Assembly: GCF_014192745.1 (NCBI RefSeq)
Contig: NZ_JACHYJ010000001.1
Coordinates: forward strand, 535,536 to 599,535
Direction: 5' to 3'
Origin: Luteimonas sp. RC10
Lineage (GTDB): Bacteria > Pseudomonadota > Gammaproteobacteria > Xanthomonadales > Xanthomonadaceae
DNA length: 64,000 nt
Positions 46,502 through 56,050 of the stretch are shown here, piece by piece. The position numbers and the translations under genes are program-made. The notes beneath the pieces are model-generated. The model saw nothing but the letters and a program-made list of their open reading frames with translations. It was not told the origin of the DNA and did no database searches. Each line of letters starts with the position of its first letter. The first letter of the stretch is position 1.

Positions 46502-47608
46502 ATGACCCAGCCCCGCCGCCTGTTCGAACCGCTCAATCTCGCCGCGTTGCTGACGCTCGGCGCGGTCGCGTTCTCGATGCGGTACTACGAGCCGGGGCGC
46601 CAGGCGACGGCCTGGCTGCTGCTCGGCCTGTTCGCCGTCGGCTTCCTGTCGCTGTCGCTGTGGCCGCCACGGCTGCGACGGGTCGAGCACGCGGTGGGCG
46701 CGCTGTTGCCGGTGATCGCGTTGGCCCTGATCGCGCTCGATCCCAAGCCCGGCACTGCGCCGATCCTGCTGGTGGTGTGGATCGCGGCGGCGTTCTCGCA
46801 CTGGCCGCCGCGCGTGGCGACGATCGCGCTGGTGCTCGCCGACGCGGTCTATTACCTGATCCTCAAGCACATCGCCGGCTTCGGCGCGCCGCTGATGGCG
46901 GTGCTGATCTTCGCCGGCTTCCAGGCCTTCGCGGCGTTGTGCATGCACTACGCGCGCAGCGCCGAACGCACCCGCGATGCGCTTTCGCGCGTCAATGCCG
47001 ATCTGCTGGCCACGCGCGCGCTGCTCGCCGACAGCGCACGCGATGCCGAGCGCCTGCGCGTGGCGCGCGAGCTCCACGACGTCGCCGGCCACAAGCTCAC
47101 CGCGATGCGCCTGAACCTGCGTGCGCTGGTCGACGAACCGGCCTTGGCAGATAACCCGCAGCTGCGCGTGGCCGAGCAGCTGTCGGGCGAACTGCTGGCC
47201 GACATCCGCGACGTGGTCCAGGCGATGCGCGAGCCCGGTGGGCTGGATCTGGCGACCGCGCTGCGCGCGCTCGCCGCGCCGATGCCGCGCCCGTTGCTGC
47301 GGCTGGCGATCGCCGACGATGTGCAGGTGACGGACCCCGCGCTCGCCGAGGCGGTGCTGCGGCTGGTGCAGGAAGCGCTGACGAATGCGGCCAAGCACGC
47401 CGACGCGGACACGCTCGATGTCGCCCTGCATCGCGCAGGCGATGTGCTGCATGTGACCATCGAGGACGACGGTCTGGTGCGCGAGGACTGGCGCGAAGGC
47501 AATGGCATCGCCGGCATGCGCGAGCGCCTGGCGGCGTTGCGGGGCCGCGTGCGCCTGGCGCGCAATGCCCGTGGTGCGATGCGGATCGAGGCGGAGCTGC
47601 CGGCGTGA
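46502..47608 (+). CDS. Membrane sensor histidine kinase (HisKA_3/DesK type)
   Basis: A 368-aa kinase with about six N-terminal hydrophobic segments (residues 12-145), a short linker, the HisKA_3 phosphoacceptor VARELHDVAGHKLTAM (His192) and a compact HATPase with LVQEALTNAAKHADADTL and GNGIAGMRERLAALRG. It is of the DesK/NarX-related class that phosphorylates LuxR-type regulators, here the one overlapping its stop (GTGA). The ligand or signal is unknown; the membrane-embedded sensor suggests a lipid or membrane state. Confidence 0.87.
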   Translation: MTQPRRLFEPLNLAALLTLGAVAFSMRYYEPGRQATAWLLLGLFAVGFLSLSLWPPRLRRVEHAVGALLPVIALALIALDPKPGTAPILLVVWIAAAFSHWPPRVATIALVLADAVYYLILKHIAGFGAPLMAVLIFAGFQAFAALCMHYARSAERTRDALSRVNADLLATRALLADSARDAERLRVARELHDVAGHKLTAMRLNLRALVDEPALADNPQLRVAEQLSGELLADIRDVVQAMREPGGLDLATALRALAAPMPRPLLRLAIADDVQVTDPALAEAVLRLVQEALTNAAKHADADTLDVALHRAGDVLHVTIEDDGLVREDWREGNGIAGMRERLAALRGRVRLARNARGAMRIEAELPA

Positions 47609-48243
47609 GCGCGACCCCCGTGTGTGTTGCGCTCGCCGACGACCAGGCGCTGGTCCGCGCCGGCTTGCGCGCGCTGCTGGAACGCCAGGGCATCGTCATC
47701 GTGTTCGAGGTCGACTCGGGCACGAGCCTGCTCGAGCGGATCGCTGCGCAGCCGGTCGACGTGGTGCTCAGCGATATCCGCATGCCCGGCCTGGACGGGA
47801 TCGATGCGCTGACCGCACTGCGCGCGCGCGGCGACACCACGCCGGTGCTGCTGCTGACCACCTTCGACGACAGCGACCTGCTGCTGCGCGCAACCGACGC
47901 CGGCGCACAGGGCTTCCTGCTCAAGGACGCCGCGCCCGAGGATCTGCGCGATGCGATCGCGCGCGTCGCCGCGGGCGAGACGCTGCTGCAGCCGGTCAGC
48001 ACCGAACCGGTGCGGGCGCGCTACCGGTTCCACGACGACCAGGCCCCGCGCGAGACCTTCAACGAACGCGAGGTCGCGATCCTGCGCCTGCTCGCCGGCG
48101 GCTACTCCAACAAGGAGATCGCGCGCAGCCTGTTCCTGGCCGAGGGCACGGTGAAGAACTACGTCTCGGCGATCCTCGACAAGCTCGGCACCCGCGACCG
48201 TACGCGCGCGGTGCTCAAGGCGATCACGCTGCGCGTCATCTGA
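47605..48243 (+). CDS. LuxR/NarL-family response regulator
   Basis: A 212-aa regulator: receiver with DD at 12-13, phosphoacceptor Asp57 (VVLSDIRMPGLDG), and LLKDAAPEDL, then a C-terminal HTH (FNEREVAILRLLAGGYSNKE ... LFLAEGTVKNYVSAILDKLG). The start is the GTG inside the last codons of the kinase gene. It controls unknown targets; the adjacent adhP is a possibility, given that it follows immediately. Confidence 0.9.
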   Translation: MSATPVCVALADDQALVRAGLRALLERQGIVIVFEVDSGTSLLERIAAQPVDVVLSDIRMPGLDGIDALTALRARGDTTPVLLLTTFDDSDLLLRATDAGAQGFLLKDAAPEDLRDAIARVAAGETLLQPVSTEPVRARYRFHDDQAPRETFNEREVAILRLLAGGYSNKEIARSLFLAEGTVKNYVSAILDKLGTRDRTRAVLKAITLRVI

Positions 48244-48268
48244 CCCGGCCATCGCCGCGAAGACGGGA

Positions 48269-48282
48269 TTGATGCGGATCAA
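48269..48282. promoter_or_regulatory. FNR/ANR/CRP-like box upstream of adhP
   Basis: TTGATGCGGATCAA is a perfect 5-4-5 match to the FNR/ANR consensus TTGAT-N4-ATCAA. It is centred about 67 nt upstream of the adhP start, a sensible position for class II or class I activation. It implies oxygen-responsive control of adhP. Confidence 0.75.
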
Positions 48283-48342
48283 GGCGGCCGCGCCCGCGCC
48301 GCGCTAGCCTGATCGTCCCTTGACTGCGCTGGAGCCTGGACG

Positions 48343-49371
48343 ATGGACAAGACGATGAAGGCCGCGGTGGTCCGCGAGTTCGGCAAGCCACTGGTCATCG
48401 AGGAGGTCGAGGTGCCGCGGCCGGCCGCCGGCGACATCCTCGTCAAGATCGAGGCCTGCGGCGTCTGCCATACCGACCTGCATGCGGTCGATGGCGACTG
48501 GCCGGTCAAGCCCAATCCGCCGTTCATCCCGGGCCACGAGGGCGTGGGCCACGTGGTCGCGGTCGGCCAGGGCGTGACCCACATCAAGGAAGGCGACCGG
48601 GTCGGCATTCCGTGGCTGTACTCGGCCTGCGGCCATTGCGAACACTGCCTGGGCGGCTGGGAAACGCTGTGCGAGGCGCAGCAGAACAGCGGCTACTCGG
48701 TCAACGGCGGTTTTGCCGAGTACGCGCTGGCCAATGCCGGCTACGTCGGCCATCTGCCGAAAAATGTCGGCTTTGTCGAGATCGCCCCGGTGCTGTGCGC
48801 CGGCGTCACCGTCTACAAGGGCCTGAAGGTCACCGACACCAAGCCCGGCGACTGGGTGGTGATCTCGGGCATCGGCGGCCTGGGACACATGGCGGTGCAG
48901 TACGCCCGCGCCATGGGGCTGAACGTGGCTGCGGTCGATGTCGACGACAACAAGCTCGACCTGGCCAAGCGGCTGGGCGCGACGGTCACCGTCAACGCCC
49001 GCACCACCGATCCGGTTGCCTATCTGAAGAAGGAGATCGGCGGCGCACACGGGGCGCTGGTCACCGCGGTCTCGCCCAAGGCCTTCGAGCAGGCGATCGG
49101 CATGGTCCGCCGTGGCGGCACGGTCTCGCTCAACGGCCTGCCGCCGGGCGAGTTCCCGCTCGACATCTTCGGCATGGTGCTCAACGGCGTGACCGTGCGC
49201 GGTTCGATCGTTGGCACCCGCCTGGACCTGCAGGAGTCGCTGGATTTCGCCGCGCAGGGCAAGGTCGCCGCGACGGTCTCGACCGATCGCCTGGAGAACA
49301 TCAACGACGTGTTCTCGCGCATGCACGCGGGCAAGATCGAAGGACGCGTGGTCCTCGACTTCGCGGCCTGA
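48343..49371 (+). CDS. adhP: Zinc-dependent alcohol dehydrogenase AdhP
   Basis: A 342-aa medium-chain dehydrogenase with the catalytic zinc site ([10 protein letters not shown] and GHEGVGHV), structural-zinc cysteines in [17 protein letters not shown], and the NAD-binding glycines of [14 protein letters not shown]. It oxidises primary alcohols such as ethanol or reduces the aldehyde. The upstream FNR-type box fits low-oxygen fermentation use. The C-terminal hairpin at 49382 follows. Confidence 0.92.
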   Translation: MDKTMKAAVVREFGKPLVIEEVEVPRPAAGDILVKIEACGVCHTDLHAVDGDWPVKPNPPFIPGHEGVGHVVAVGQGVTHIKEGDRVGIPWLYSACGHCEHCLGGWETLCEAQQNSGYSVNGGFAEYALANAGYVGHLPKNVGFVEIAPVLCAGVTVYKGLKVTDTKPGDWVVISGIGGLGHMAVQYARAMGLNVAAVDVDDNKLDLAKRLGATVTVNARTTDPVAYLKKEIGGAHGALVTAVSPKAFEQAIGMVRRGGTVSLNGLPPGEFPLDIFGMVLNGVTVRGSIVGTRLDLQESLDFAAQGKVAATVSTDRLENINDVFSRMHAGKIEGRVVLDFAA

Positions 49372-49381
49372 ACTGCACGGC

Positions 49382-49408
49382 GCCGCCGGCCCGCATGCGG
49401 CCGGCGGC
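49382..49408 (+). terminator. Perfect 10-bp hairpin after adhP
   Basis: GCCGCCGGCC (49382-49391) and its exact reverse complement (49399-49408) with a 7-nt CGCATGC loop. It has no T-tract, but is 10 nt after the adhP stop. Confidence 0.5.
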
Positions 49409-49465
49409 ACAGGCGCGTCGCGGGGCGTCTGCTACGGTGCACGCCCCCGTTGCGCCTGCCTGCCG

Positions 49466-51613
49466 ATGTCTCTGCCGTTCGTCGCGTTCCGCTCCGCCCC
49501 GTTCCTCGCGTCCCTGCCGCTGGCGATCGCCGCCTGGTGCGCCGCGCTGCCGGCCCGCGCGATTGAGGTGCCGCACACCCTCGACCGGGTGCGGGTCGAC
49601 GCGACCCGACTGCGCGGTGTGTCGGATTTCGACACCCCGGCCTCGGTCGATGCATTGCGGCTCGACGATGTCGACAGCAACCGCAGCGGTACCGTCGCCT
49701 CCGAGCCGCTGGCCGGCGTGCCCGGGCTGCTGGCGCGCGATCGCCAGAACCACGCGCAGGACACCCAGCTGTCGATCCGCGGCTTCGGCGCGCGTTCGAC
49801 CTTCGGCGTGCGTGGCGTGCGGCTCTATGCCGACGGCATCCCGGCCTCGATGCCTGACGGGCAGGGCCAGCTGTCGCACTTCAGCCTCGTCGGCGGCGAC
49901 CGCATCGAGATCATGCGCGGCCCGTTCTCGTCGTTGTACGGCAATTCCTCGGGCGGCGTGCTGCAGATCTGGAGCGCCGATGGGGCGCCTGGCGACGATT
50001 GGCGGTTCAAGGCCAACCGCGGCCGCGACGCCACCACCAGCCTGGCCGCGCAACTGCGCGGCGGCAGCGAGTCGGTCGGCTACAACCTCGCGCTGTCGCG
50101 TTTCGACACCGATGGCTGGCGCGAGCACAGCGCCGCGCGCCGCGACTCGGCGAACGCGAAGCTGCGCTTCGACCTGGGCGACCGCCGGCGCCTGGATCTG
50201 GTCGCCAACTGGGTCGACATCGAGGCCCAGGATCCGCTGGGGCTGACCGCCGACCAGGTCCGTGCGAACCCGCGCCAGGTCGCCTCGGTGGCGCGGCAGT
50301 TCGACACCCGCAAGACGGTACGCCAGCAGCAGGCTGGCGCGGTCTACGAACATGGCGTGGGCGAGGCGCACACGTTGCGCGCGATGGTCTATGGCGGCGA
50401 GCGCGCGGTGGTGCAATTCCTGCCGATTCCTGCGGCCGCCCAGGCCAATCCGTTGAACGCGGGCGGCGTGATCGACCTGGACAACGCCTACGGCGGTCTC
50501 GATCTGCGTTGGAGCTGGGAGGGTGCACTCGCCGGTCGGCCGCTGGAACTGACCGTCGGCACGAACGCCGATCGCCAGCGCCAGCATCGCCAGGGCTTCG
50601 AGAATGTCGTCGGCGATACGCTCGGCGTGCGCGGTGCGCGGCGCCGCGACGAACGCAACACGGTCGAGAACCGCGACCAGTTCGCGCAGGCGTATTGGGC
50701 GTTCGCGCCGCGCTGGTCGCTGCTGGCCGGTGTGCGCCACAGCGAGGTCGAGTTCGTCTCGCGCGATGCCTACGTCACCGCGGGCAATCCCGACGACAGT
50801 GGTCGCGTCGCCTACCGCCAGACCTCGCCGGTCGCCGGGCTGGTGTTCGCACCGCGCGACGACCTGCGCGCCTACCTCTCGGCCGGCCGTGGCTTCGAGA
50901 CGCCGACCTTCAACGAGCTGGGCTATCGCAGCGATGGCGGCGCCGGGCTGGCGTTCGACCTCGCGCCGGCAATCAGCGACAACCTCGAGCTTGGCGCCAA
51001 GTGGCGTGCGCCCGCCGGCGCCACGTGGAACGCCGCGCTGTTCCGCGCCGATACCGACAACGAGCTGGCGGTCGCACGCAATGTCGGCGGCCGCAGCAGT
51101 TTCCAGAATGTCGGACGCGCGCGTCGTCAGGGCGCCGAACTGTCGCTCCGCCAGCCGCTGGGCGAGGCGTTCGAGCTGAATGTCGCGGCGACCTGGCTCG
51201 ATGCGAGCTTCCGTGACGCCTACCGCGTCTGCACCGGCGCGGGCTGCACGGTGCCGACGACGCCGGTCGCGGCCGGCGCGCGCATCCCCGGTGTGCCGGC
51301 GCGCCAGCTGTTCGCGCGGCTGGACTGGACCGGCGGCCCTTGGAGTGCGGCGGTCGAAGGTGTCGGCGTGGGGGATGTCGTGGTCGACGATCTCGCGACC
51401 GGCCGCGCCGCGGGCTACGCGCTGCTGCATCTGGAAGGCGCACGCCGCTGGCGCTTCGAGGCTGGCGAGTTGCGCACGTTCCTGCGCGTCGACAACCTGC
51501 TCGACCAGGCCTACATCGGCTCGGTCATCGTCAACGAAGGCAACGGCCGGTTCTACGAACCCGGCCCCGGCCGCGGCGTGCTGCTCGGCGCGCAGTGGAC
51601 CTGGCACCGCTGA
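49466..51613 (+). CDS. TonB-dependent outer-membrane receptor
   Basis: A 715-aa protein: signal peptide (ending ARA, about residue 32), plug domain with GTVASEPLAGVPGLLARDRQ, QDTQLSIRGFGARSTFGVRG and GGDRIEIMRGPFSSLYGNSSGGV, then a 22-strand-like barrel. The C-terminus ends LLGAQWTWHR, an aromatic-rich last strand. It imports an unidentified ligand using TonB energy, presumably from the operon at 31356. No Fur box was evident just upstream. Its ligand cannot be read from the sequence. Confidence 0.92.
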   Translation: MSLPFVAFRSAPFLASLPLAIAAWCAALPARAIEVPHTLDRVRVDATRLRGVSDFDTPASVDALRLDDVDSNRSGTVASEPLAGVPGLLARDRQNHAQDTQLSIRGFGARSTFGVRGVRLYADGIPASMPDGQGQLSHFSLVGGDRIEIMRGPFSSLYGNSSGGVLQIWSADGAPGDDWRFKANRGRDATTSLAAQLRGGSESVGYNLALSRFDTDGWREHSAARRDSANAKLRFDLGDRRRLDLVANWVDIEAQDPLGLTADQVRANPRQVASVARQFDTRKTVRQQQAGAVYEHGVGEAHTLRAMVYGGERAVVQFLPIPAAAQANPLNAGGVIDLDNAYGGLDLRWSWEGALAGRPLELTVGTNADRQRQHRQGFENVVGDTLGVRGARRRDERNTVENRDQFAQAYWAFAPRWSLLAGVRHSEVEFVSRDAYVTAGNPDDSGRVAYRQTSPVAGLVFAPRDDLRAYLSAGRGFETPTFNELGYRSDGGAGLAFDLAPAISDNLELGAKWRAPAGATWNAALFRADTDNELAVARNVGGRSSFQNVGRARRQGAELSLRQPLGEAFELNVAATWLDASFRDAYRVCTGAGCTVPTTPVAAGARIPGVPARQLFARLDWTGGPWSAAVEGVGVGDVVVDDLATGRAAGYALLHLEGARRWRFEAGELRTFLRVDNLLDQAYIGSVIVNEGNGRFYEPGPGRGVLLGAQWTWHR

Positions 51614-51647
51614 ACCGCGGATCGGCACATCGCGCTTAGTCGCCGCC

Positions 51648-52550
51648 TTACACGTCGCCGCCGCTGGCCCAGCCCTCGCCGGTGCCGCGGTGGAACACTC
51701 GGTCGCTGTCCTGCACGGTGCCGGCATCGATCGCGTCCAGCGGCGCCAGCCGCGCATAGATCGGCGCGAAGTCCGGGCGCGTGGCCTCCATCAACTGCTC
51801 GAAGCTGTCGATGACGAAATAGGTCTTCTGGAAGGTGTCGATACGGTAGCGCGTGCGCATGATCCGCGCCAGATCGAACCCGATGCGGTTGGGCGCATCG
51901 GATTCGAGCGAATGGATCGATTCGCCCTTCGACGACACGATGCCGGCGCCGAAGATGCGCAGGCCTTCGGCCTGTCGGATCAGCCCGAACTCCACCGTGT
52001 ACCAGTACAGCCGCGTGAGATGCTGCAGCGCTTCGGGGCCGATGCCGTGCGCCTTGACCCCGCCGCGGCCGTAGGCCTGCATGTAGTCGGCGAACACCGG
52101 GTTCATCAGCAGCGGCACGTGGCCGAACAGATCGTGGAACAGGTCCGGTTCCTCGATGTAGTCGATCTGGTCGGGGCGGCGGATCCACCAGGTCACCGGG
52201 AAGCGGCGATTGGCGAGGTGGTCGAAGAAATCGAGCTCGGGCAGCAGGCCCTCGACGCCCATCAGCGTCCAGCCGGTCGCGGCCTCGAGCACGGTGTTGA
52301 GCTCGGAGAACTTGGGAATCGCGTCGGGTGTCATGCCCATCGCGTCCTGCGCCTCCAGGAACTCGTCGCAGGCGCGCCCGACCAGCAGTGCGCGCTGGCG
52401 CGCATAGAGCGTGGCCCAGGTGGCGTGGTCGTCGGCGCTGTAGTCGTCCCACGGCTGCTCGACGATGCCGGTGGCATAGACCGGGACCTTGCCCTTGTCG
52501 GTCTGCAGGTTCTCGACCCGGCGCGGGGCGCTCGAAGGCTGGGCGGACAT
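51648..52550 (-). CDS. phhA: Phenylalanine 4-monooxygenase
   Basis: A 300-aa non-heme iron hydroxylase, single-domain bacterial type. The iron ligands are His139 and His144 in FHDLFGHVPL and Glu187 in YWYTVEFGL. It converts phenylalanine to tyrosine with tetrahydropterin. The start (MSAQPSSAPRR) follows an AGGAGC ribosome-binding site. It is divergent from an Lrp/AsnC-family gene that probably controls it. Confidence 0.95.
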   Translation of the reverse strand: MSAQPSSAPRRVENLQTDKGKVPVYATGIVEQPWDDYSADDHATWATLYARQRALLVGRACDEFLEAQDAMGMTPDAIPKFSELNTVLEAATGWTLMGVEGLLPELDFFDHLANRRFPVTWWIRRPDQIDYIEEPDLFHDLFGHVPLLMNPVFADYMQAYGRGGVKAHGIGPEALQHLTRLYWYTVEFGLIRQAEGLRIFGAGIVSSKGESIHSLESDAPNRIGFDLARIMRTRYRIDTFQKTYFVIDSFEQLMEATRPDFAPIYARLAPLDAIDAGTVQDSDRVFHRGTGEGWASGGDV

Positions 52551-52619
52551 CGCACGCTCCTAGGAAGAACACGAGGCCTCCGACGATAACGCCGCAGGCC
52601 CGCAACGGGCTTGCGTTCG

Positions 52620-52646
52620 TTGCGCGCACCGCAGGTTTGCGCGCAA
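52620..52646. promoter_or_regulatory. Candidate Lrp-type operator between phhA and the regulator gene
   Basis: TTGCGCGCA occurs twice, at 52620-52628 and as TTGCGCGCAA at 52637-52646, starts spaced by 17 nt. The second is palindromic. The two genes flanking are divergent and one encodes an Lrp/AsnC protein, which commonly binds such repeats in the shared control region. Confidence 0.4.
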
Positions 52647-52680
52647 GATCCGTGCGTCTGAATACGGAATGGAGCAATCC

Positions 52681-53154
52681 ATGGTCGCTGCCACGCTGGA
52701 CCGCACCGATCTGCTGCTGCTCGCCGAGCTGCAGCGCAATGGCCGGCAGAGCAACGCCGATCTCGCCGAGCGCGTGCATCTCTCGGCCTCGGCCTGCCTG
52801 CGCCGGGTCCAGCGGCTCGAACGCGACGGCGTCATCGCCGGCTACCGCGCCGAGGTCAACGCCGAGCGTCTGGGCCTGGGGCTGCAGGCCTTCGTCCGGG
52901 TGCAACTCAAGCATCACGACAGCGCCGCGGTCGCCGGTTTCGCGCAGCTGGTCGACGACTGGGACGAGGTCGTCGCCTGCCACGCGCTGACCGGCGACAT
53001 GGACTACCTGTTGCAGGTCGCGGTGCGCGATCTGGAGCACTTCTCGCGATTCCTGCTCGACCGGCTGCTCAACCAGCCGGCGGTCGACGACGTCAATTCC
53101 AGTTTCGTGTTGCGCACCGTCAAGGCCTGGCGCGGACTGCCGCTGCCGATCTGA
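52681..53154 (+). CDS. Lrp/AsnC-family transcriptional regulator
   Basis: A 157-aa regulator with N-terminal HTH (LLLLAELQRNGRQSNADLAE then VHLSASACLRRVQRLERDGV) and a C-terminal RAM ligand-binding domain (LQAFVRVQLK, ACHALTGDMDYLLQVAVRDL). The start at 52681 was selected because GGAG lies 6 nt upstream; the in-frame ATG at 52669 would add four residues and put the GGAG inside the gene. It probably responds to an amino acid, phenylalanine or tyrosine being the obvious guess from the divergent phhA. Confidence 0.9.
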   Translation: MVAATLDRTDLLLLAELQRNGRQSNADLAERVHLSASACLRRVQRLERDGVIAGYRAEVNAERLGLGLQAFVRVQLKHHDSAAVAGFAQLVDDWDEVVACHALTGDMDYLLQVAVRDLEHFSRFLLDRLLNQPAVDDVNSSFVLRTVKAWRGLPLPI

Positions 53155-53157
53155 TTT

Positions 53158-53202
53158 GCACCGGATCAGTGCGAACTCGAGAAGATAGCACCAGAATGGT
53201 GC
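53158..53202. promoter_or_regulatory. Two NtrC-type binding sites upstream of glnA
   Basis: GCACC-N5-AGTGC at 53158-53172 and GCACC-N5-GGTGC at 53188-53202. The second is a perfect match to the NtrC consensus half-sites. Their centres are 30 nt apart (about three helical turns) and lie about 100 and 130 nt upstream of the expected transcription start, closely like the two strong NtrC sites of E. coli glnA. Confidence 0.8.
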
Positions 53203-53225
53203 ATGGCCTCCATCACGTCATTCAC

Positions 53226-53242
53226 TGGTTTGGCGCAAACCA
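53226..53242. promoter_or_regulatory. Additional palindrome between the NtrC sites and the glnA promoter
   Basis: TGGTTTG-GCG-CAAACCA has exact 7-bp arms. It lies about 25 nt upstream of the sigma-54 promoter. It could bind another regulator or a bending protein; I cannot assign it. Confidence 0.4.
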
Positions 53243-53265
53243 TTGATCTGAAAGACAGACATCGG

Positions 53266-53283
53266 TTGGCACGAGGGTTGCTT
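53266..53283 (+). promoter_or_regulatory. Sigma-54 (RpoN) promoter of glnA
   Basis: TTGGCACG-N4-TTGC matches the -24/-12 consensus, with GG at 53268-53269 and GC at 53280-53281 separated by exactly 10 bases. The transcription start is expected near 53293, 29 nt before the glnA ATG. Confidence 0.9.
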
Positions 53284-53321
53284 GATCACCAGCACACCCA
53301 ACCTCAAGGCGGTCGTTCCCG

Positions 53322-54731
53322 ATGTCCATCGACAACGTCGAAAAGCTGATCAAGGACCACAAGATCGAGTTCATCGATCTGCGTTTCACCGACATGCGCG
53401 GCGTGCAGCACCACGTCACGTTCCCGCAGTCGATCGTCGAGCCCGGCCTGTTCGAGGACGGCAAGATGTTCGACGGCTCGTCGATCAGCGGCTGGCGCGG
53501 TATCCAGAACTCGGACATGGTGCTGATGCCCGACCCCTCGACCGCTTTCGTCGACCCGTTCACCGCCGACCCGACGCTGGTGATCACCTGCGACATCCTC
53601 GATCCGACGACGATGCAGTCCTACGAGCGCGACCCGCGCGGCATCGCCAAGAAGGCCGAGGCCTTCCTGAAGTCCAGCGGTATCGCCGACCAGGCCTTCT
53701 TCGGCCCCGAGCCCGAGTTCTTCATCTTCGACTCGGTGCGCTACGGCAACGAGATGGGCCACACCTTCTTCCACATCGATTCGGAAGAGGCGCACTGGAA
53801 CTCGGCCAAGGAATACGAGGGCGGCAACAGCGGCTACCGTCCGGGCATCAAGGGCGGCTATTTCCCGGTCGCTCCGCTCGACTCGCTGCACGATATTCGC
53901 GCCGAGATGTGCAAGACCCTGTCGCAGGTCGGCATCGAGGTCGAGGTGCACCACCACGAGGTCGCCAATGCCGGCCAGTGCGAGATCGGCACCCGCTTCA
54001 ACTCGCTGGTCGCCAAGTCCGACGAACTGCAGACGCTCAAGTACATCGTCAAGAACGTCGCCTTCCGCAACGGCAAGACCGCGACCTTCATGCCCAAGCC
54101 GATCGTCGGCGACAACGGCAGCGGCATGCACGTGCACCAGTCGCTGGCCAAGGGCGGCACCAATCTGTTCACCGGTGACGGCTACGGCGGCCTGAGCCAG
54201 ACCGCGCTGTGGTACATCGGCGGCGTGTTCAAGCATGCGCGTGCGATCAACGCCTTCGCCAACGCCTCGACCAACTCCTACAAGCGCCTGGTGCCGGGCT
54301 TCGAGGCGCCGGTGATGCTGGCCTACTCGGCCTCCAACCGCTCGGCGTCCTGCCGCATTCCCTACGTCGCCAATCCGAAGGCACGCCGCATCGAGATGCG
54401 CTTCCCCGATCCGATGCAGTCGGGCTACCTGACCTTCGCCGCGCTGATGATGGCCGGCCTGGATGGCATCAAGAACCAGATCGACCCGGGCGGCCCCAGC
54501 GACAAGGATCTCTACGACCTGCCGCCGGAGGAAGAGAAGAACTTCCCGACCGTCTGCCATTCGCTCGACCAGGCGCTCGAGGCGCTCGACAAGGACCGCG
54601 AATTCCTCAAGGCCGGTGGCGTGTTCACCGACGACTTCATCGACGCCTACATCGCGCTGAAGATGAAGGAGGTCACCGCGTTCCGCGGCGCGACCCATCC
54701 GCTTGAGTATCAGATGTACTACGCGATCTGA
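53322..54731 (+). CDS. glnA: Glutamine synthetase type I
   Basis: A 469-aa GSI-beta subunit: beta-grasp N-terminus with [11 protein letters not shown], catalytic [11 protein letters not shown] and [13 protein letters not shown]-binding [10 protein letters not shown], and adenylylation Tyr398 in [14 protein letters not shown]. It makes glutamine from glutamate and ammonia and is expected to be adenylylated by GlnE. The sigma-54 promoter and two NtrC sites upstream show control by nitrogen status. A terminator follows. Confidence 0.97.
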   Translation: MSIDNVEKLIKDHKIEFIDLRFTDMRGVQHHVTFPQSIVEPGLFEDGKMFDGSSISGWRGIQNSDMVLMPDPSTAFVDPFTADPTLVITCDILDPTTMQSYERDPRGIAKKAEAFLKSSGIADQAFFGPEPEFFIFDSVRYGNEMGHTFFHIDSEEAHWNSAKEYEGGNSGYRPGIKGGYFPVAPLDSLHDIRAEMCKTLSQVGIEVEVHHHEVANAGQCEIGTRFNSLVAKSDELQTLKYIVKNVAFRNGKTATFMPKPIVGDNGSGMHVHQSLAKGGTNLFTGDGYGGLSQTALWYIGGVFKHARAINAFANASTNSYKRLVPGFEAPVMLAYSASNRSASCRIPYVANPKARRIEMRFPDPMQSGYLTFAALMMAGLDGIKNQIDPGGPSDKDLYDLPPEEEKNFPTVCHSLDQALEALDKDREFLKAGGVFTDDFIDAYIALKMKEVTAFRGATHPLEYQMYYAI

Positions 54732-54739
54732 TGCACCCG

Positions 54740-54765
54740 AAGGGCCTGCCATACGGCAGGCCCTT
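54740..54765 (+). terminator. Intrinsic terminator after glnA
   Basis: A perfect 11-bp stem AAGGGCCTGCC/GGCAGGCCCTT (54740-54750 with 54755-54765) with an ATAC loop, then CTTCGTTT. It starts 9 nt after the glnA stop, separating glnA from the porin-glnK-amtB genes. Confidence 0.8.
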
Positions 54766-54959
54766 CTTCGTTTCACCGCGCAAGCGGCGCCATACGCAAT
54801 CAACGCAGGACCGGAAGCGGCCAACAGACGCCACAGAGCGCCGGTCGCGGCGGAGACCGCCAGGGGGCAGGTCGACTCGCCGAAGCACCATCTGCTCGGC
54901 TTCGCCGATGCAGGCAGCAATGACCGGGGAGGGCTTTCCTTTCAGATGAGGAGCCTGTC

Positions 54960-56031
<1,072 letters not shown>

Positions 56032-56050
56032 CCCCATCCGGAGACATGCC

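Noticed and set aside
49372..49465. A Fur box in front of the TonB-dependent receptor
   Set aside because: The interval is GC-rich with one hairpin and has no AT-rich palindrome resembling a Fur site.
54766..54959. A possible sigma-54 promoter in front of the TorF-glnK-amtB genes
   Set aside because: No GG-N10-GC pair with flanking consensus was found in this stretch, unlike the clear one ahead of glnA.
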